A stretch of 47,091 nucleotides of DNA from Deltaproteobacteria bacterium (GTDB taxonomy: Bacteria > Myxococcota_A > Polyangia > Polyangiales > Houyiibacteriaceae): contig SHLP01000014.1 of NCBI GenBank assembly GCA_004283055.1, positions 1-47,091 of the forward strand, read 5' to 3'. The notes under the pieces are model-generated. The model was not told where the DNA came from. It made no database searches and saw only the letters and a program-made list of their open reading frames with translations. The translations under genes and the position numbers were made by a program. Position 1 is the first letter of the stretch, and each line of letters starts with the position of its first letter. Positions 1 through 7,452 of the stretch are shown one piece after another.

Positions 1-1
1 C

Positions 2-97
2 ACTGGCACTGACGCTGGCACTGACGCTGACGCTGACGCTGGCACTGGCGCTGGCACTGGCACTGACGCTGGCATTGACACTGGCGCTCGCACTGGC
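2..97. repeat. Degenerate hexamer tandem array (RCTGRC)n, first copy
   Basis: Sixteen consecutive 6-bp units fit RCTGRC, varying mainly at positions 1 and 5 (GCTGGC, ACTGGC, GCTGAC, ACTGAC). Two units near the 3' end deviate (ATTGAC at 74-79, GCTCGC at 86-91). The array continues to the left edge of the window, so its full length is unknown. Its right end runs directly into the cupin remnant: the last units double as the codons for Arg-Ser-His-Trp-His. Read in the cupin frame the array is full of TGA codons, so it cannot be coding there. The TGA stops and the perfect 6-bp periodicity show a simple-sequence expansion rather than a CRISPR or a protein repeat. Confidence 0.9.
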
Positions 98-357
98 ACC
101 GGATCGACGCTGCGGAGATCTGGCACTTCTATGCGGGCGCGCCGCTCGAGCTCACGAGCTGTCGCGATGGCTACGGAGTGCAGCGCCGTGTGCTTGGCCC
201 CGACCTCGCGGACCAAGAGCGCCCGCAGATCGTGGTCGAAGCGAACGAGTGGCAGGCCGCTCGCTCGCTTGGGGATTGGACACTCGTTGGCTGCACGGTG
301 TCCCCGGCATTCGACTTCGCTCGATTCGAGCTGGCGCCCGAAGGCTGGAGCCCCTGA
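85..357 (+). pseudogene. Cupin (DUF985/cupin_5-like) gene, 5' end replaced by hexamer array
   Basis: This frame reads R-S-H-W-H-R-I-D-A-A-E-I-W-H-F-Y-A-G and continues to a proper TGA at 355-357, ending with F-E-L-A-P-E-G-W-S-P. The HWHR..AEIWHFYAG core, the LGPDL..ERPQ..V segment, the WQAAR..GDWTLVGCTV segment and the ending are those of the DUF985/cupin_5 family, small beta-barrel proteins of poorly defined function. Family members normally have about 40-50 more residues before the HWH motif, including the start codon. Here everything upstream of the Arg codon is hexamer array with in-frame TGA stops. I read it as a broken gene. A start further left than the window cannot rescue the frame because stops lie between 10 and 78. 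Confidence 0.75.
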
Positions 358-427
358 GCGGGCCCAAATCGTTTTCCTGTCTGCTTGACTGGCGCGTTCG
401 CGCTGCGCTGGCCAGACTCCTCGTCCG

Positions 428-784
428 ATGGAGATCTGGAAAGAGTTCAGCTTCGAGGCGGCGCACCTGCTTCCGAACGTGCCCGACGGACACAAGTGCA
501 AGCGCCTGCACGGCCACTCGTATCGCGTTCGGGTCTGTGTCGAAGGCGTAGCGGACCCAGAGCTTGGCTGGGTCGTCGACTTTGCCGAAATCAAGGAGGC
601 CTGCGATCCGATTCGGCATCAGCTCGACCACTACTACCTGAACGACATCGAGGGCCTCGAAAACCCGACTAGTGAGGTTCTGGCCAAATGGATTTGGCGA
701 CATTTGAAACCGGTGCTGCCCATCTTGAGCTGCATCGAGGTCAGTGAGACCTGCACCTCGGGCTGCTCGTACCGAGGCGGTTGA
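428..784 (+). CDS. queD: 6-carboxytetrahydropterin synthase (QueD)
   Basis: The product is 118 residues, typical for the QueD/6-pyruvoyl-tetrahydropterin synthase family. It would convert dihydroneopterin triphosphate to 6-carboxytetrahydropterin, the second step of 7-deazaguanine (queuosine precursor) synthesis in the cytoplasm. Zinc ligands are visible as His13 (FEAAH), His28 and His30 (LHGHSY), and Cys24 in the KCKRLHGH stretch is the expected catalytic cysteine. The conserved [12 protein letters not shown] helix and the S-E-T-C-T-S-G-C ending are intact. Its stop is 3 bp before queC, so the pair is co-transcribed. FolE and QueE, needed to complete the pathway, are not in the window. No strong Shine-Dalgarno sequence precedes the ATG. 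Confidence 0.93.
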   Translation: MEIWKEFSFEAAHLLPNVPDGHKCKRLHGHSYRVRVCVEGVADPELGWVVDFAEIKEACDPIRHQLDHYYLNDIEGLENPTSEVLAKWIWRHLKPVLPILSCIEVSETCTSGCSYRGG

Positions 785-787
785 CCG

Positions 788-1522
788 ATGGTCGGCGCGG
801 CGCGGCCGAACACGATCGTGCTGCTCAGCATGGGCTACGACAGCTTGAGCACCTGGCATCGGCTTGGGCGTCCGGCCGCGGTCTACTTCGACGTGGGTTC
901 CCAGTACACGGCTCCCGAAATCGACCGGTACCGAAGGCTGCGCGCCGCGTTTCCGCAGCTGCTCCCGGTGCAGGACATGCGTTGGCTCGGAGAACGGGAA
1001 CAGGACGATCGCTGGGTGCCGCTTCGCAATCTCGTCATGACCGTTCGGGCAGCGGCGCTTGGCTACGACGACATCGTCATGTCGGCCCCCGCCGACTGGG
1101 CCCCCGACAAGCGCCTCTCGTTCACGCTTGCGACGAGCCTGGCCATGCGGGTCGCACAGCCTGGGGTGCGGTACCGCGTCCGCCGGCCGTTCAGCCATTG
1201 GACCAAGGCCAAGTTGATCGCGGCGACTCCACCGAAGCTCCTCGAGGAGTACGCCTACTCCTGTTACGAAGGCACCGACCCGCCCTGCGGTCGATGCGTG
1301 GCCTGCGGTCGCGCCACGATCGCGCATTTGGCCGCCGGTCGTGAGCCGCCGACCGCGCTGCGCTCAGGGCTGAGCTTCCGCGAGCTGATGGACCTTCGCC
1401 GTGCGAGTGCGAACGGCTCTCGGCTGAGTGAAACCGCGCGGATGAGGCCCGGAGAGCTGCTGTATGTTCCCCTCCGAGGCTGGGAGCTCCTTCGCGCCTG
1501 GGATGCCTATCGACGGCGGTGA
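788..1522 (+). CDS. queC: 7-cyano-7-deazaguanine synthase-like protein (QueC variant)
   Basis: The product is 244 residues. QueC uses ATP and ammonia to turn 7-carboxy-7-deazaguanine into preQ0, the base used for queuosine and for deazaguanine DNA modifications. The zinc-binding cysteines are present as Cys159, Cys167, Cys170 and Cys173 (SCYEG....CGRCVACGR), as in QueC. The nucleotide-binding PP-loop near residues 14-19 reads SMGYDS instead of the canonical SGGxDS. A YFDVG segment follows in place of the usual TFDYGQ. The last roughly 60 residues extend past the zinc knuckle. Pairing with queD supports the pathway assignment, but the altered PP-loop makes this a divergent member. Its stop codon lies in the first unit-like hexamer of the second tandem array. 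Confidence 0.8.
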   Translation: MVGAARPNTIVLLSMGYDSLSTWHRLGRPAAVYFDVGSQYTAPEIDRYRRLRAAFPQLLPVQDMRWLGEREQDDRWVPLRNLVMTVRAAALGYDDIVMSAPADWAPDKRLSFTLATSLAMRVAQPGVRYRVRRPFSHWTKAKLIAATPPKLLEEYAYSCYEGTDPPCGRCVACGRATIAHLAAGREPPTALRSGLSFRELMDLRRASANGSRLSETARMRPGELLYVPLRGWELLRAWDAYRRR

Positions 1523-1523
1523 C

Positions 1524-1583
1524 GCTGGCACGGGCACTGACGCTGACGCTGGCGCTGGCGCTGGCGCTGGCACTGGCACGGGC
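1524..1583. repeat. Degenerate hexamer tandem array (RCTGRC)n, second copy
   Basis: Ten 6-bp units of the same RCTGRC type occur here, with two ACGGGC deviants at 1530-1535 and 1578-1583. The preceding hexamer 1518-1523 (GGTGAC), which contains the queC TGA stop, differs from a unit by one base. The array is in the same orientation as the one at the window start, so the two arrays are direct repeats bracketing queD-queC. Confidence 0.9.
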
Positions 1584-1609
1584 CGGGCCGGTGGCGCAAG
1601 CTCCTGCCT

Positions 1610-1942
1610 ATGATCAAGATGCTCGTTGGCGTGTTCTCCACGGGAGCCTTGCTGTTTGCCCTGCTCTCATCTGTTGCACCGCGGCTCGGCGGTGGCGAAG
1701 CCAGCGCGCGCAGCTGCTACACGATATGGGCCGAGGCGCAGAAGATGGGCTCGCATTATCGGCACCGCGTGTACGTTGAAAACGACTGCGAGTACTGGCT
1801 TCAGTGCTCGGTCTGGACCGACGTGGATCCGCAGCCGCCGGTCATGCTGAGCGTTGGGCCCGGGACGACCGAAAATCGAGAGACCAGCGGAAGCTCGCAG
1901 TACAGCGATCCGAAAGCGTTCGGTGCGTGTCACAGGAAGTAA
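1610..1942 (+). CDS. Small secreted protein of unknown function
   Basis: The product is 110 residues. It begins with a short basic stretch and a hydrophobic segment (residues about 3-22, MLVGVFSTGALLFALLSSVA), which looks like a Sec signal peptide. The mature part is about 85 residues with four cysteines (SCYT, DCEYW, QCSVW, and ACHRK at the end), likely disulphide-bonded, plus several aromatic residues. I recognise no family. It follows the second hexamer array and converges on the uracil-DNA glycosylase gene, with only 6 bp between the stop codons. The signal peptide and even cysteine number support a real exported protein; nothing shows its role. Confidence 0.65.
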   Translation: MIKMLVGVFSTGALLFALLSSVAPRLGGGEASARSCYTIWAEAQKMGSHYRHRVYVENDCEYWLQCSVWTDVDPQPPVMLSVGPGTTENRETSGSSQYSDPKAFGACHRK

Positions 1943-1948
1943 GCGCGC

Positions 1949-2725
1949 TCAGCGGGCGGGTTTCGGCACTTCGCGGTTGAGCACGCCGAGAACGGCTTGC
2001 AGGTCTTCCCAGACCGGCTTTTTGAACTGCGGGCTTCTGAGCAAAAACGCTGGGTGATACGTCGGCATGACGGGCACGCCCCGCCACTCCCCCCATACGC
2101 CTCGCCAAGGGCCCGCCGGTGGCACGCACTTCAAGTTCTCGGCCGCACACCGGCCAAGGGCCACGATGACCTTCGGCTGCACCAGCTCGAGCTGCGGCAC
2201 CAGGAAGTGCGCACAGGCTGCGGCTTCGGTCGGAAGCGGCGTCCGGTTCTCGGGCGGTCGGCATTTCACGACGTTGCAGATGTAGACACCGTCGCGCGGG
2301 TATCCCATCGCCGTGATCATCCGATCGAGCAGCTGTCCGGCTCTGCCGACGAAGGGCAGGCCTTCCTGGTCCTCGTGGTAGCCGGGACCCTCGCCTACGA
2401 AGACCAAGTCCGTGTCCGGGGTTCCGCGCGCGAAGACGCTCTGGGTGCGTCCCTTGCTGAGATCGCAGCGCGCGCAGGTGGCGGCTTCGTCGGCGAGGAC
2501 CTGCAGACGAGCCCGACAGTCCCCGAGCGCCTCCGAACGGGTGACTTCGCCCGCCGTTCCCGGCTGCGGCGCGGCTCGCTTTGGACTCGGAAAACCCTGC
2601 GCGCCAAGGCTTTCCTCCCAGAGCAAAAGCTCGCGCGTGCTGGCGATCACCGAGCCAAGCTCGTTTTCGGGTTCGCTGGGCACCGCGCAGCGAGTATAGG
2701 CCGGATTCGTTGACTTGGCCGTCAC
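1949..2725 (-). CDS. Family-4 uracil-DNA glycosylase, iron-sulfur type
   Basis: The product is 258 residues, starting at a GTG at 2725. Family-4 enzymes remove uracil from DNA to start base-excision repair. The catalytic motif GEGPGYHED is at residues 111-119, followed by GLPFVGRAGQLLD. The second active-site motif is TYHPAFLLR, with His224. Four cysteines that ligate the 4Fe-4S cluster are visible: Cys84 and Cys87 (CARC), Cys155 (VVKCRPP) and Cys171. An N-terminal extension of about 65 residues before the catalytic domain is low in recognisable motifs, as is common in bacterial family-4 members. It is divergent from the PP2C gene, with 42 bp between the starts. Confidence 0.93.
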   Translation of the reverse strand: MTAKSTNPAYTRCAVPSEPENELGSVIASTRELLLWEESLGAQGFPSPKRAAPQPGTAGEVTRSEALGDCRARLQVLADEAATCARCDLSKGRTQSVFARGTPDTDLVFVGEGPGYHEDQEGLPFVGRAGQLLDRMITAMGYPRDGVYICNVVKCRPPENRTPLPTEAAACAHFLVPQLELVQPKVIVALGRCAAENLKCVPPAGPWRGVWGEWRGVPVMPTYHPAFLLRSPQFKKPVWEDLQAVLGVLNREVPKPAR

Positions 2726-2739
2726 CGGGTCGCTAATCT
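2710..2739 (+). promoter_or_regulatory. Weak candidate promoter for the PP2C gene
   Basis: TTGACT at 2710-2715 matches five of six -35 bases. A TAATCT at 2734-2739 sits 18 bp downstream but matches the -10 consensus poorly (three of six). The site lies between two divergent genes and overlaps the start of the glycosylase gene. It is offered only as a candidate. Confidence 0.25.
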
Positions 2740-2767
2740 CATATTCCAGGGGGATTCGAAGGGAAAG

Positions 2768-3544
2768 ATGTCACGGGCTAGGGTCTTGGCCATTGGGGAT
2801 ACCCATGTGGGAATGAAGCGAACCCACAACGAGGACAGCTTCATGCTGGCCGAGGAGGACAACCTCTACGTCGTGGCCGACGGCATGGGCGGGCACTCCT
2901 CGGGCGAGGTGGCCAGCTGCATGGCCATCGACACCTTGCGCGAGTTCTTCCGCGCCACCAGCGCCGACGCCGAGGCGACCTGGCCCTACAAGATGGACAA
3001 GGCGCGCGGCTACGAAGAGAACCGTCTGATCACCGGAATCAAGCTCGCCAATCTCCGCATCCACGAGGCGGCGCAAAAAGATCCACGGATGCACAGCATG
3101 GGCACGACCGTCTGCGGCATCCTCGTCGTCGAAGACGGCGTGCTGATTGGACACGTGGGCGACAGCCGCGTTTACCGAATCCGCGACGGAAAAATGGAGC
3201 AGCTGACCAGCGACCACTCGCTCCTCAACGACTACATCAAGATGAAGCGGCTCTCCGAAGAGGAGATCGAAAGCTTCCCGCTCAAGAACGTCATCGTTCG
3301 GGCGCTTGGCATGAAGTCCACCGTCAAAGTCGACACCGTGCTCGACCGGCCGGAGATCGGGGACATTTACGTGCTGTGCAGCGACGGCCTCTGCGGTCCG
3401 GTCTCCGACGCCGAGATCCAACGCATCGTGGGGTCGCACCAGGATTTGCAGACCGCGGCCAACAAGCTCATCGAAAGCGCCAACGAAGCGGGCGGTCCCG
3501 ACAACATCACCGTGGTGCTCGCCAAGGTGATGGGCCTCAGCTGA
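2768..3544 (+). CDS. PP2C-family serine/threonine protein phosphatase
   Basis: The product is 258 residues, the usual size of a single-domain bacterial PP2C (PrpC/Stp1 type). These cytoplasmic metal-dependent phosphatases reverse Ser/Thr kinase signalling. Conserved metal-binding motifs are visible: R-T-H-N-E-D around residues 18-23, VVADGMGGHSSGE around 36-47, GHVGDSRVYRI in the middle, and the late DGL and GGPDNITVV motifs. A good ribosome-binding sequence (AAGGGAAAG) precedes the ATG. No Ser/Thr kinase is nearby, so its substrate is unknown. The 3' end overlaps the convergent nucleotidyltransferase gene by 8 bp. Confidence 0.93.
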   Translation: MSRARVLAIGDTHVGMKRTHNEDSFMLAEEDNLYVVADGMGGHSSGEVASCMAIDTLREFFRATSADAEATWPYKMDKARGYEENRLITGIKLANLRIHEAAQKDPRMHSMGTTVCGILVVEDGVLIGHVGDSRVYRIRDGKMEQLTSDHSLLNDYIKMKRLSEEEIESFPLKNVIVRALGMKSTVKVDTVLDRPEIGDIYVLCSDGLCGPVSDAEIQRIVGSHQDLQTAANKLIESANEAGGPDNITVVLAKVMGLS

Positions 3545-4457
3545 GCTCGATGCGGTGCTGGGGCGTCAGGATGGCACCGGTCGCGGAGCGGGTGACATGG
3601 GTGCCCGACCAGACGACGCATCGATCGAGGCTGACCCCCGGGGCGATTTCGACCTCGGCGCCGATTACGCTTCGGCGAATGCTCGCGGAGGGCTCGAGAG
3701 CAGCGGGCAGGATGCATCCGTCGCGCGGCTCGACGCCGGGCCAGGTGAAGGAACCTGAGGCGAGCTCGAGGTTCAGCCGGTGGTAGTCGGCTACGGTTCC
3801 GAGATCCGCCCAAGGCGACGCGTCGATGAAGCCGAGGACCGGCGCTCCGGTATCCACCCAGTGCCGGTACGCGCTCCGGATGACGCAGCCGGATTCCGGC
3901 ATCGCCGAGAACGCGTCGGCAGAGAGGATCTGCACCCCCGTGAACATCAGCGAGCGGAGAGCTCGCTCATCGCCCGGCGCCCCGAGGAGGCTGCGGACCC
4001 AGTCGTTTTGGTCGATTCCGATCGCGCCAAACCGCTCGGGCTCGCTGGTCGGGCGCAGTATCATCGTTGCCACTGCGCCGCGGCCGACATGCGCAGCGTA
4101 GGCGCGCTCGAGGTCGGGGGCAAAGAGCGTGTCGCCGTTCATGACGATGACCGGGCTTTGTGTGTTGTCGAACAAAGCTCGTGCTTTTCGCAGGCCTCCC
4201 GCGGTGCCAAGAAGGTCGATTTCCCTCGAAAAACGGAGGTCTACGCCCCTCGGACAGACGGCTTGGAGCGTGGATTCCACCAGCTCGGGCTGCGGGTGGG
4301 TGTTGGCCACGATGCTGTGGACCCCGCTTCGCGCCAGGTGTTCCATCGCGAACCCCGCAAGCGGACGATTGGCGACGGGGACGATGGGCTTGGGGCGAAG
4401 GTCGGTCAGCGGCCGGAGGCGCGTCCCCAGTCCGGCTGCTAAGAGCATGGCTTGCAC
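3537..4457 (-). CDS. Sugar-phosphate nucleotidyltransferase (NDP-sugar pyrophosphorylase family)
   Basis: About 306 residues from the chosen GTG at 4457. These enzymes make NDP-sugars from sugar-1-phosphate and NTP in the cytoplasm. The N-terminal signature MLLAAGLGTRLRPLT, the P-K-P-I-V-P-V-A-N-R-P loop, LGTAGGL and the catalytic-metal VMNGDTLF segment are clear. The C-terminal part (about residue 240 on) looks like a short left-handed beta-helix tail, as in GlmU/ManC-like homologues. The reading frame extends to a TTG at 4493, but starting at the GTG places the signature at the N terminus as in homologues. It is divergent from the sugar-nucleotide operon (83 bp apart), which suggests it supplies that pathway. 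The base and sugar specificity cannot be read from the sequence. Confidence 0.88.
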   Translation of the reverse strand: MQAMLLAAGLGTRLRPLTDLRPKPIVPVANRPLAGFAMEHLARSGVHSIVANTHPQPELVESTLQAVCPRGVDLRFSREIDLLGTAGGLRKARALFDNTQSPVIVMNGDTLFAPDLERAYAAHVGRGAVATMILRPTSEPERFGAIGIDQNDWVRSLLGAPGDERALRSLMFTGVQILSADAFSAMPESGCVIRSAYRHWVDTGAPVLGFIDASPWADLGTVADYHRLNLELASGSFTWPGVEPRDGCILPAALEPSASIRRSVIGAEVEIAPGVSLDRCVVWSGTHVTRSATGAILTPQHRIELS

Positions 4458-4540
4458 GGGGATATGGTATTCCCGACTGCCCGATCGAACCAAGCAACTT
4501 GGGTCGCGAAGGGCGTATACTCATCGAGCAAGAGGGGGAG

Positions 4541-5518
4541 ATGAAGAAGATCCTGCTGACGGGGGCCGCTGGGTTCATTGGAAGCAACGCCGCGACGGCG
4601 CTGCTCCACCGTGGGGATCTCGTCGTGGGCGTCGACAACCTCAACGACTATTACGACCCGGCCCGTAAGCGAGCCAACTTAGAGGAAGTTCGCCGCACCG
4701 CGCCCGATCCGGAAAAATTCGTCTTCCACCGAATGGACATTCGGGATGAGTCGGGGATCGACAGGCTCTGCGCCAAACATGGCTTCGACGTCATGATTCA
4801 CCTGGCTGCGATGGCGGGGGTTCGCGCGTCCATCGAAGACCCGAAGCTCTACCTCGACGTCAACCTCCTGGGGACACTGAATCTGCTCAAGGCTGCGCGG
4901 CGCCACGGTCACCCCCCGTTCGTCTTTGCGTCGACCTCGTCGGTGTATGGCCGGACCAAGGTCATCCCCTTCATTGAAACCGACCGAGCCGACCATCCGC
5001 TAGCGCCGTACCCGGCGAGCAAGCGAGCCGCCGAGCTCCTCGGCCATTCGTACTTCCACCTGTTCGGGCAGGACTTCACGGCGCTGCGGTTTTTCACGGT
5101 GTACGGCCGCCGCGGCCGTCCGGACATGATGGCGTACAAGGTCCTGGACAACATTTTCAAGGGTGTCGAAGTCCCTCTCTACAACAACGGCCAGATGCAC
5201 CGCGATTGGACCTACATCGACGACATCGTGCAGGGCGTGCTGGCGGCTGCGGATCGCCCCCTTGGCTACGAGGTCATCAATTTGGGTCGAGGCAAGCCGA
5301 CGCTTCTCGCCGACTTCGTGCGGCTGATCGAGGAGAAAGCCGGCAAGCGTTCGAACCTCATCGACCGACCGATGCCCGCCGCCGACATGGAGTTCACCTA
5401 CGCAAACATCGACCGCGCCAAGGAGCTACTCGGCTACGAGCCCACGATGAGCGTCGAACAGGGCGTCGACGCGTTCTGGCACTGGTATCGGGATACGGTC
5501 ATGGAGGCGGGGACGTAA
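4541..5518 (+). CDS. UDP-glucuronate 4-epimerase-like NAD-dependent sugar epimerase
   Basis: The product is 325 residues, an extended short-chain dehydrogenase. The Rossmann GxxGxxG motif (GAAGFIG, residues 8-14), the GVDNLNDYYDP segment, STSSVYG and the YPASKRAAELL active-site helix are typical of the UDP-glucuronate to UDP-galacturonate epimerases (CapI/LpsL-like). The reading frame continues far upstream, but the ATG at 4541 follows a purine-rich ribosome-binding site (AGAGGGGGAG) and starts exactly at the Rossmann fold. The stop codon shares a base with the next start (TAATG). A TATACT at 4516-4521 could be a -10 element, without a convincing -35. It is the first gene of a four-gene nucleotide-sugar operon. 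Confidence 0.9.
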   Translation: MKKILLTGAAGFIGSNAATALLHRGDLVVGVDNLNDYYDPARKRANLEEVRRTAPDPEKFVFHRMDIRDESGIDRLCAKHGFDVMIHLAAMAGVRASIEDPKLYLDVNLLGTLNLLKAARRHGHPPFVFASTSSVYGRTKVIPFIETDRADHPLAPYPASKRAAELLGHSYFHLFGQDFTALRFFTVYGRRGRPDMMAYKVLDNIFKGVEVPLYNNGQMHRDWTYIDDIVQGVLAAADRPLGYEVINLGRGKPTLLADFVRLIEEKAGKRSNLIDRPMPAADMEFTYANIDRAKELLGYEPTMSVEQGVDAFWHWYRDTVMEAGT

Positions 5519-7452
5519 TGGGGCGGCTTCGGACGCGAACTTCGCAGTTCCTGATCGACATCGCGGTGCTGATGCTGGCGTTCTTCCTTGCCATGCTCGT
5601 CCGATTCGATTCGAACGTCCCCGCCCCGATGTTTCGACAGCTCATGATCGTGCTGCCCTACGTGGTTCTTCTGCAGTACGCGTTTCTTTCCGGTTTCGGG
5701 ATCACCCGTTTTTCGTGGCGCTACATCAGCCTTCGCGACGCGGTTCGAATCTTCGCCGCGATTTCGTCAGCGACGGCGGTGCTGGTCGCCCTTCGCCTCG
5801 CGAGCCCGATGCTGGTCGATCGCTTTGCGATTGCGCGCTACGGCATCGTTCCCCTCGGCGTCTTGCTGGGCGATTTCGTCCTGGCATTCATCGGGCTCTC
5901 CGGCGTCCGAGCGCTTCGACGAATGCTCGGCGAGCGGCTCGCCAGCAGGCAGCACACACGCGAGGAGAAGCCCAAGGTGCCGACCCTGCTCGTCGGCGCA
6001 GGTCAGGGCGGAGTTCTGATCGCCCAGGAGATCTCGCGCCGCCCCGACCTCGGGATCCGCCCGGTTGCGTTCATCGACGACGACCCGGTGAAGCAGGGGG
6101 CCGTGATCCACGGAATCAAGGTGCAAGGTACGAGCAAAGATCTCGTGCGCGTCGCCGAACGACACGGCGCGACCCAAGCCCTGATCACGATTTCCAACGC
6201 GCCTGGGCCGGCAATTCGTCGCATCACCGAGCGCTGCAAGGAAGCGGGCCTCAAAGTGAAGATCGTACCCGGCGCATACGAGATCGTGGGCGGCCGGGTG
6301 AACCTCTCGCGCATTCGCGAAGTGGCGATCGAGGACCTCCTGCGCCGAGAACCGGTCCGGCTTCAGACCGGGGTCGTCAGCGAGCTCGTTCGCGGCCAGC
6401 CGGTGATGGTGACGGGAGCTGGCGGGAGCATCGGGTCGGAGCTCTGCCGTCAGGTTGCCGCCTATCGCCCTTCCCGCGTGGTCCTCGTCGAACGCTCCGA
6501 GAACGCCCTTTTCGAAATCCACGCCGAGCTTTCCAGGCGATTTTCGGAGCTCGAGGTCGTCCCTTGCGTTGCGGACATCACCGACGTGACCCGCGTTACA
6601 CAGGTCTTTCGCGACTTCCGGCCGATGATCGTGTTCCACGCGGCTGCCCACAAGCACGTCCCCATGATGGAGTGGAATCCAGCCGAAGCGGTGAAGAACA
6701 ACGTCCTAGGCACCCAGATCATCGCAGATTTGGCGGACGAGCTCGCGGTCGAGCGCTTCGTCATGATCTCCACCGACAAAGCGGTGAACCCCACGTCCAT
6801 CATGGGCGCGACCAAACGAGCCGCCGAGCTGTACGTACAGGCGCTCTCGACGCAAAGCGCGACCCATTTTGCGACCGTTCGCTTCGGGAATGTGCTGGGC
6901 TCGGCGGGGAGCGTCATTCCGATCTTTCGGCGGCAGATTCAGGAGGGCGGTCCGGTCACCGTGACGCATCCCGACATGACCCGATACTTCATGACCATTC
7001 CTGAGGCCGTTCAGCTCGTGATGCAGGCAGCCGCGCTCAGCCAGGGCGGGGAGACCTTCATCTTGGACATGGGACAGCCCGTTCGCATCGTCGATCTGGC
7101 ACATGACCTGATTCGGCTGAGCGGCCTCGAGCCCGAGAAAGACATCGAAGTCCGCTTCACCGGTGTTCGGCCCGGCGAAAAGCTGTTCGAGGAGCTTTCG
7201 AACACCAGCGAGGGCATCGAGCGAACCACGCACCCGAAGATTTTCACCGGCACCTACGACTCACCGCACCTGCCTGGGCTCCGGGCGCAGTTTGACACGC
7301 TGGCCGCGCTGTGCGCGACGGCGAATCCAGGCTCGATACGCCAGGCGCTCGCGCAGCTCGTGCCGGAATACGAAGACGAGAGCTTGGACAGCGAGCCGCC
7401 TGCGCGGACCGGACGAGCGTTCCGGGAGTCCAAACCTGCGGGGACAGTGTGA
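5518..7452 (+). CDS. Membrane-anchored nucleotide-sugar 4,6-dehydratase (CapD/WbpM/PglF family)
   Basis: The product is 644 residues. The first roughly 140 residues hold about four hydrophobic segments that anchor it in the inner membrane. A Rossmann-like domain (VGAGQGGVLIAQE) follows, then the catalytic SDR domain starting at VTGAGGSIGSELCRQ. The catalytic region reads STDKAVNPTSIMGATKRAAE. Methionine takes the place of the usual tyrosine, which is the known SMK triad of the WbpM/FlaA1/PglF UDP-GlcNAc 4,6-dehydratases. The likely product is UDP-4-keto-6-deoxy-GlcNAc for an amino-deoxy sugar. Start and stop both overlap neighbouring genes (TAATG upstream, GTGTGA downstream), so the operon is translationally coupled. 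Confidence 0.93.
   Translation: MGRLRTRTSQFLIDIAVLMLAFFLAMLVRFDSNVPAPMFRQLMIVLPYVVLLQYAFLSGFGITRFSWRYISLRDAVRIFAAISSATAVLVALRLASPMLVDRFAIARYGIVPLGVLLGDFVLAFIGLSGVRALRRMLGERLASRQHTREEKPKVPTLLVGAGQGGVLIAQEISRRPDLGIRPVAFIDDDPVKQGAVIHGIKVQGTSKDLVRVAERHGATQALITISNAPGPAIRRITERCKEAGLKVKIVPGAYEIVGGRVNLSRIREVAIEDLLRREPVRLQTGVVSELVRGQPVMVTGAGGSIGSELCRQVAAYRPSRVVLVERSENALFEIHAELSRRFSELEVVPCVADITDVTRVTQVFRDFRPMIVFHAAAHKHVPMMEWNPAEAVKNNVLGTQIIADLADELAVERFVMISTDKAVNPTSIMGATKRAAELYVQALSTQSATHFATVRFGNVLGSAGSVIPIFRRQIQEGGPVTVTHPDMTRYFMTIPEAVQLVMQAAALSQGGETFILDMGQPVRIVDLAHDLIRLSGLEPEKDIEVRFTGVRPGEKLFEELSNTSEGIERTTHPKIFTGTYDSPHLPGLRAQFDTLAALCATANPGSIRQALAQLVPEYEDESLDSEPPARTGRAFRESKPAGTV

Noticed and set aside
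2-97. Possible CRISPR-like or coding repeat at the window start
   Set aside because: The units are 6 bp with no spacers, and the cupin frame through it is full of TGA codons. It is simple-sequence DNA. Long open frames through the arrays (for example Leu-Ala-Leu-Thr repeats) are artefacts of the period being a multiple of three.
152-1327. 391-codon open frame on the minus strand across queD and queC
   Set aside because: It lies antisense to two genes with intact active-site motifs, and its translation is Arg/Ala-rich with no recognisable domain.
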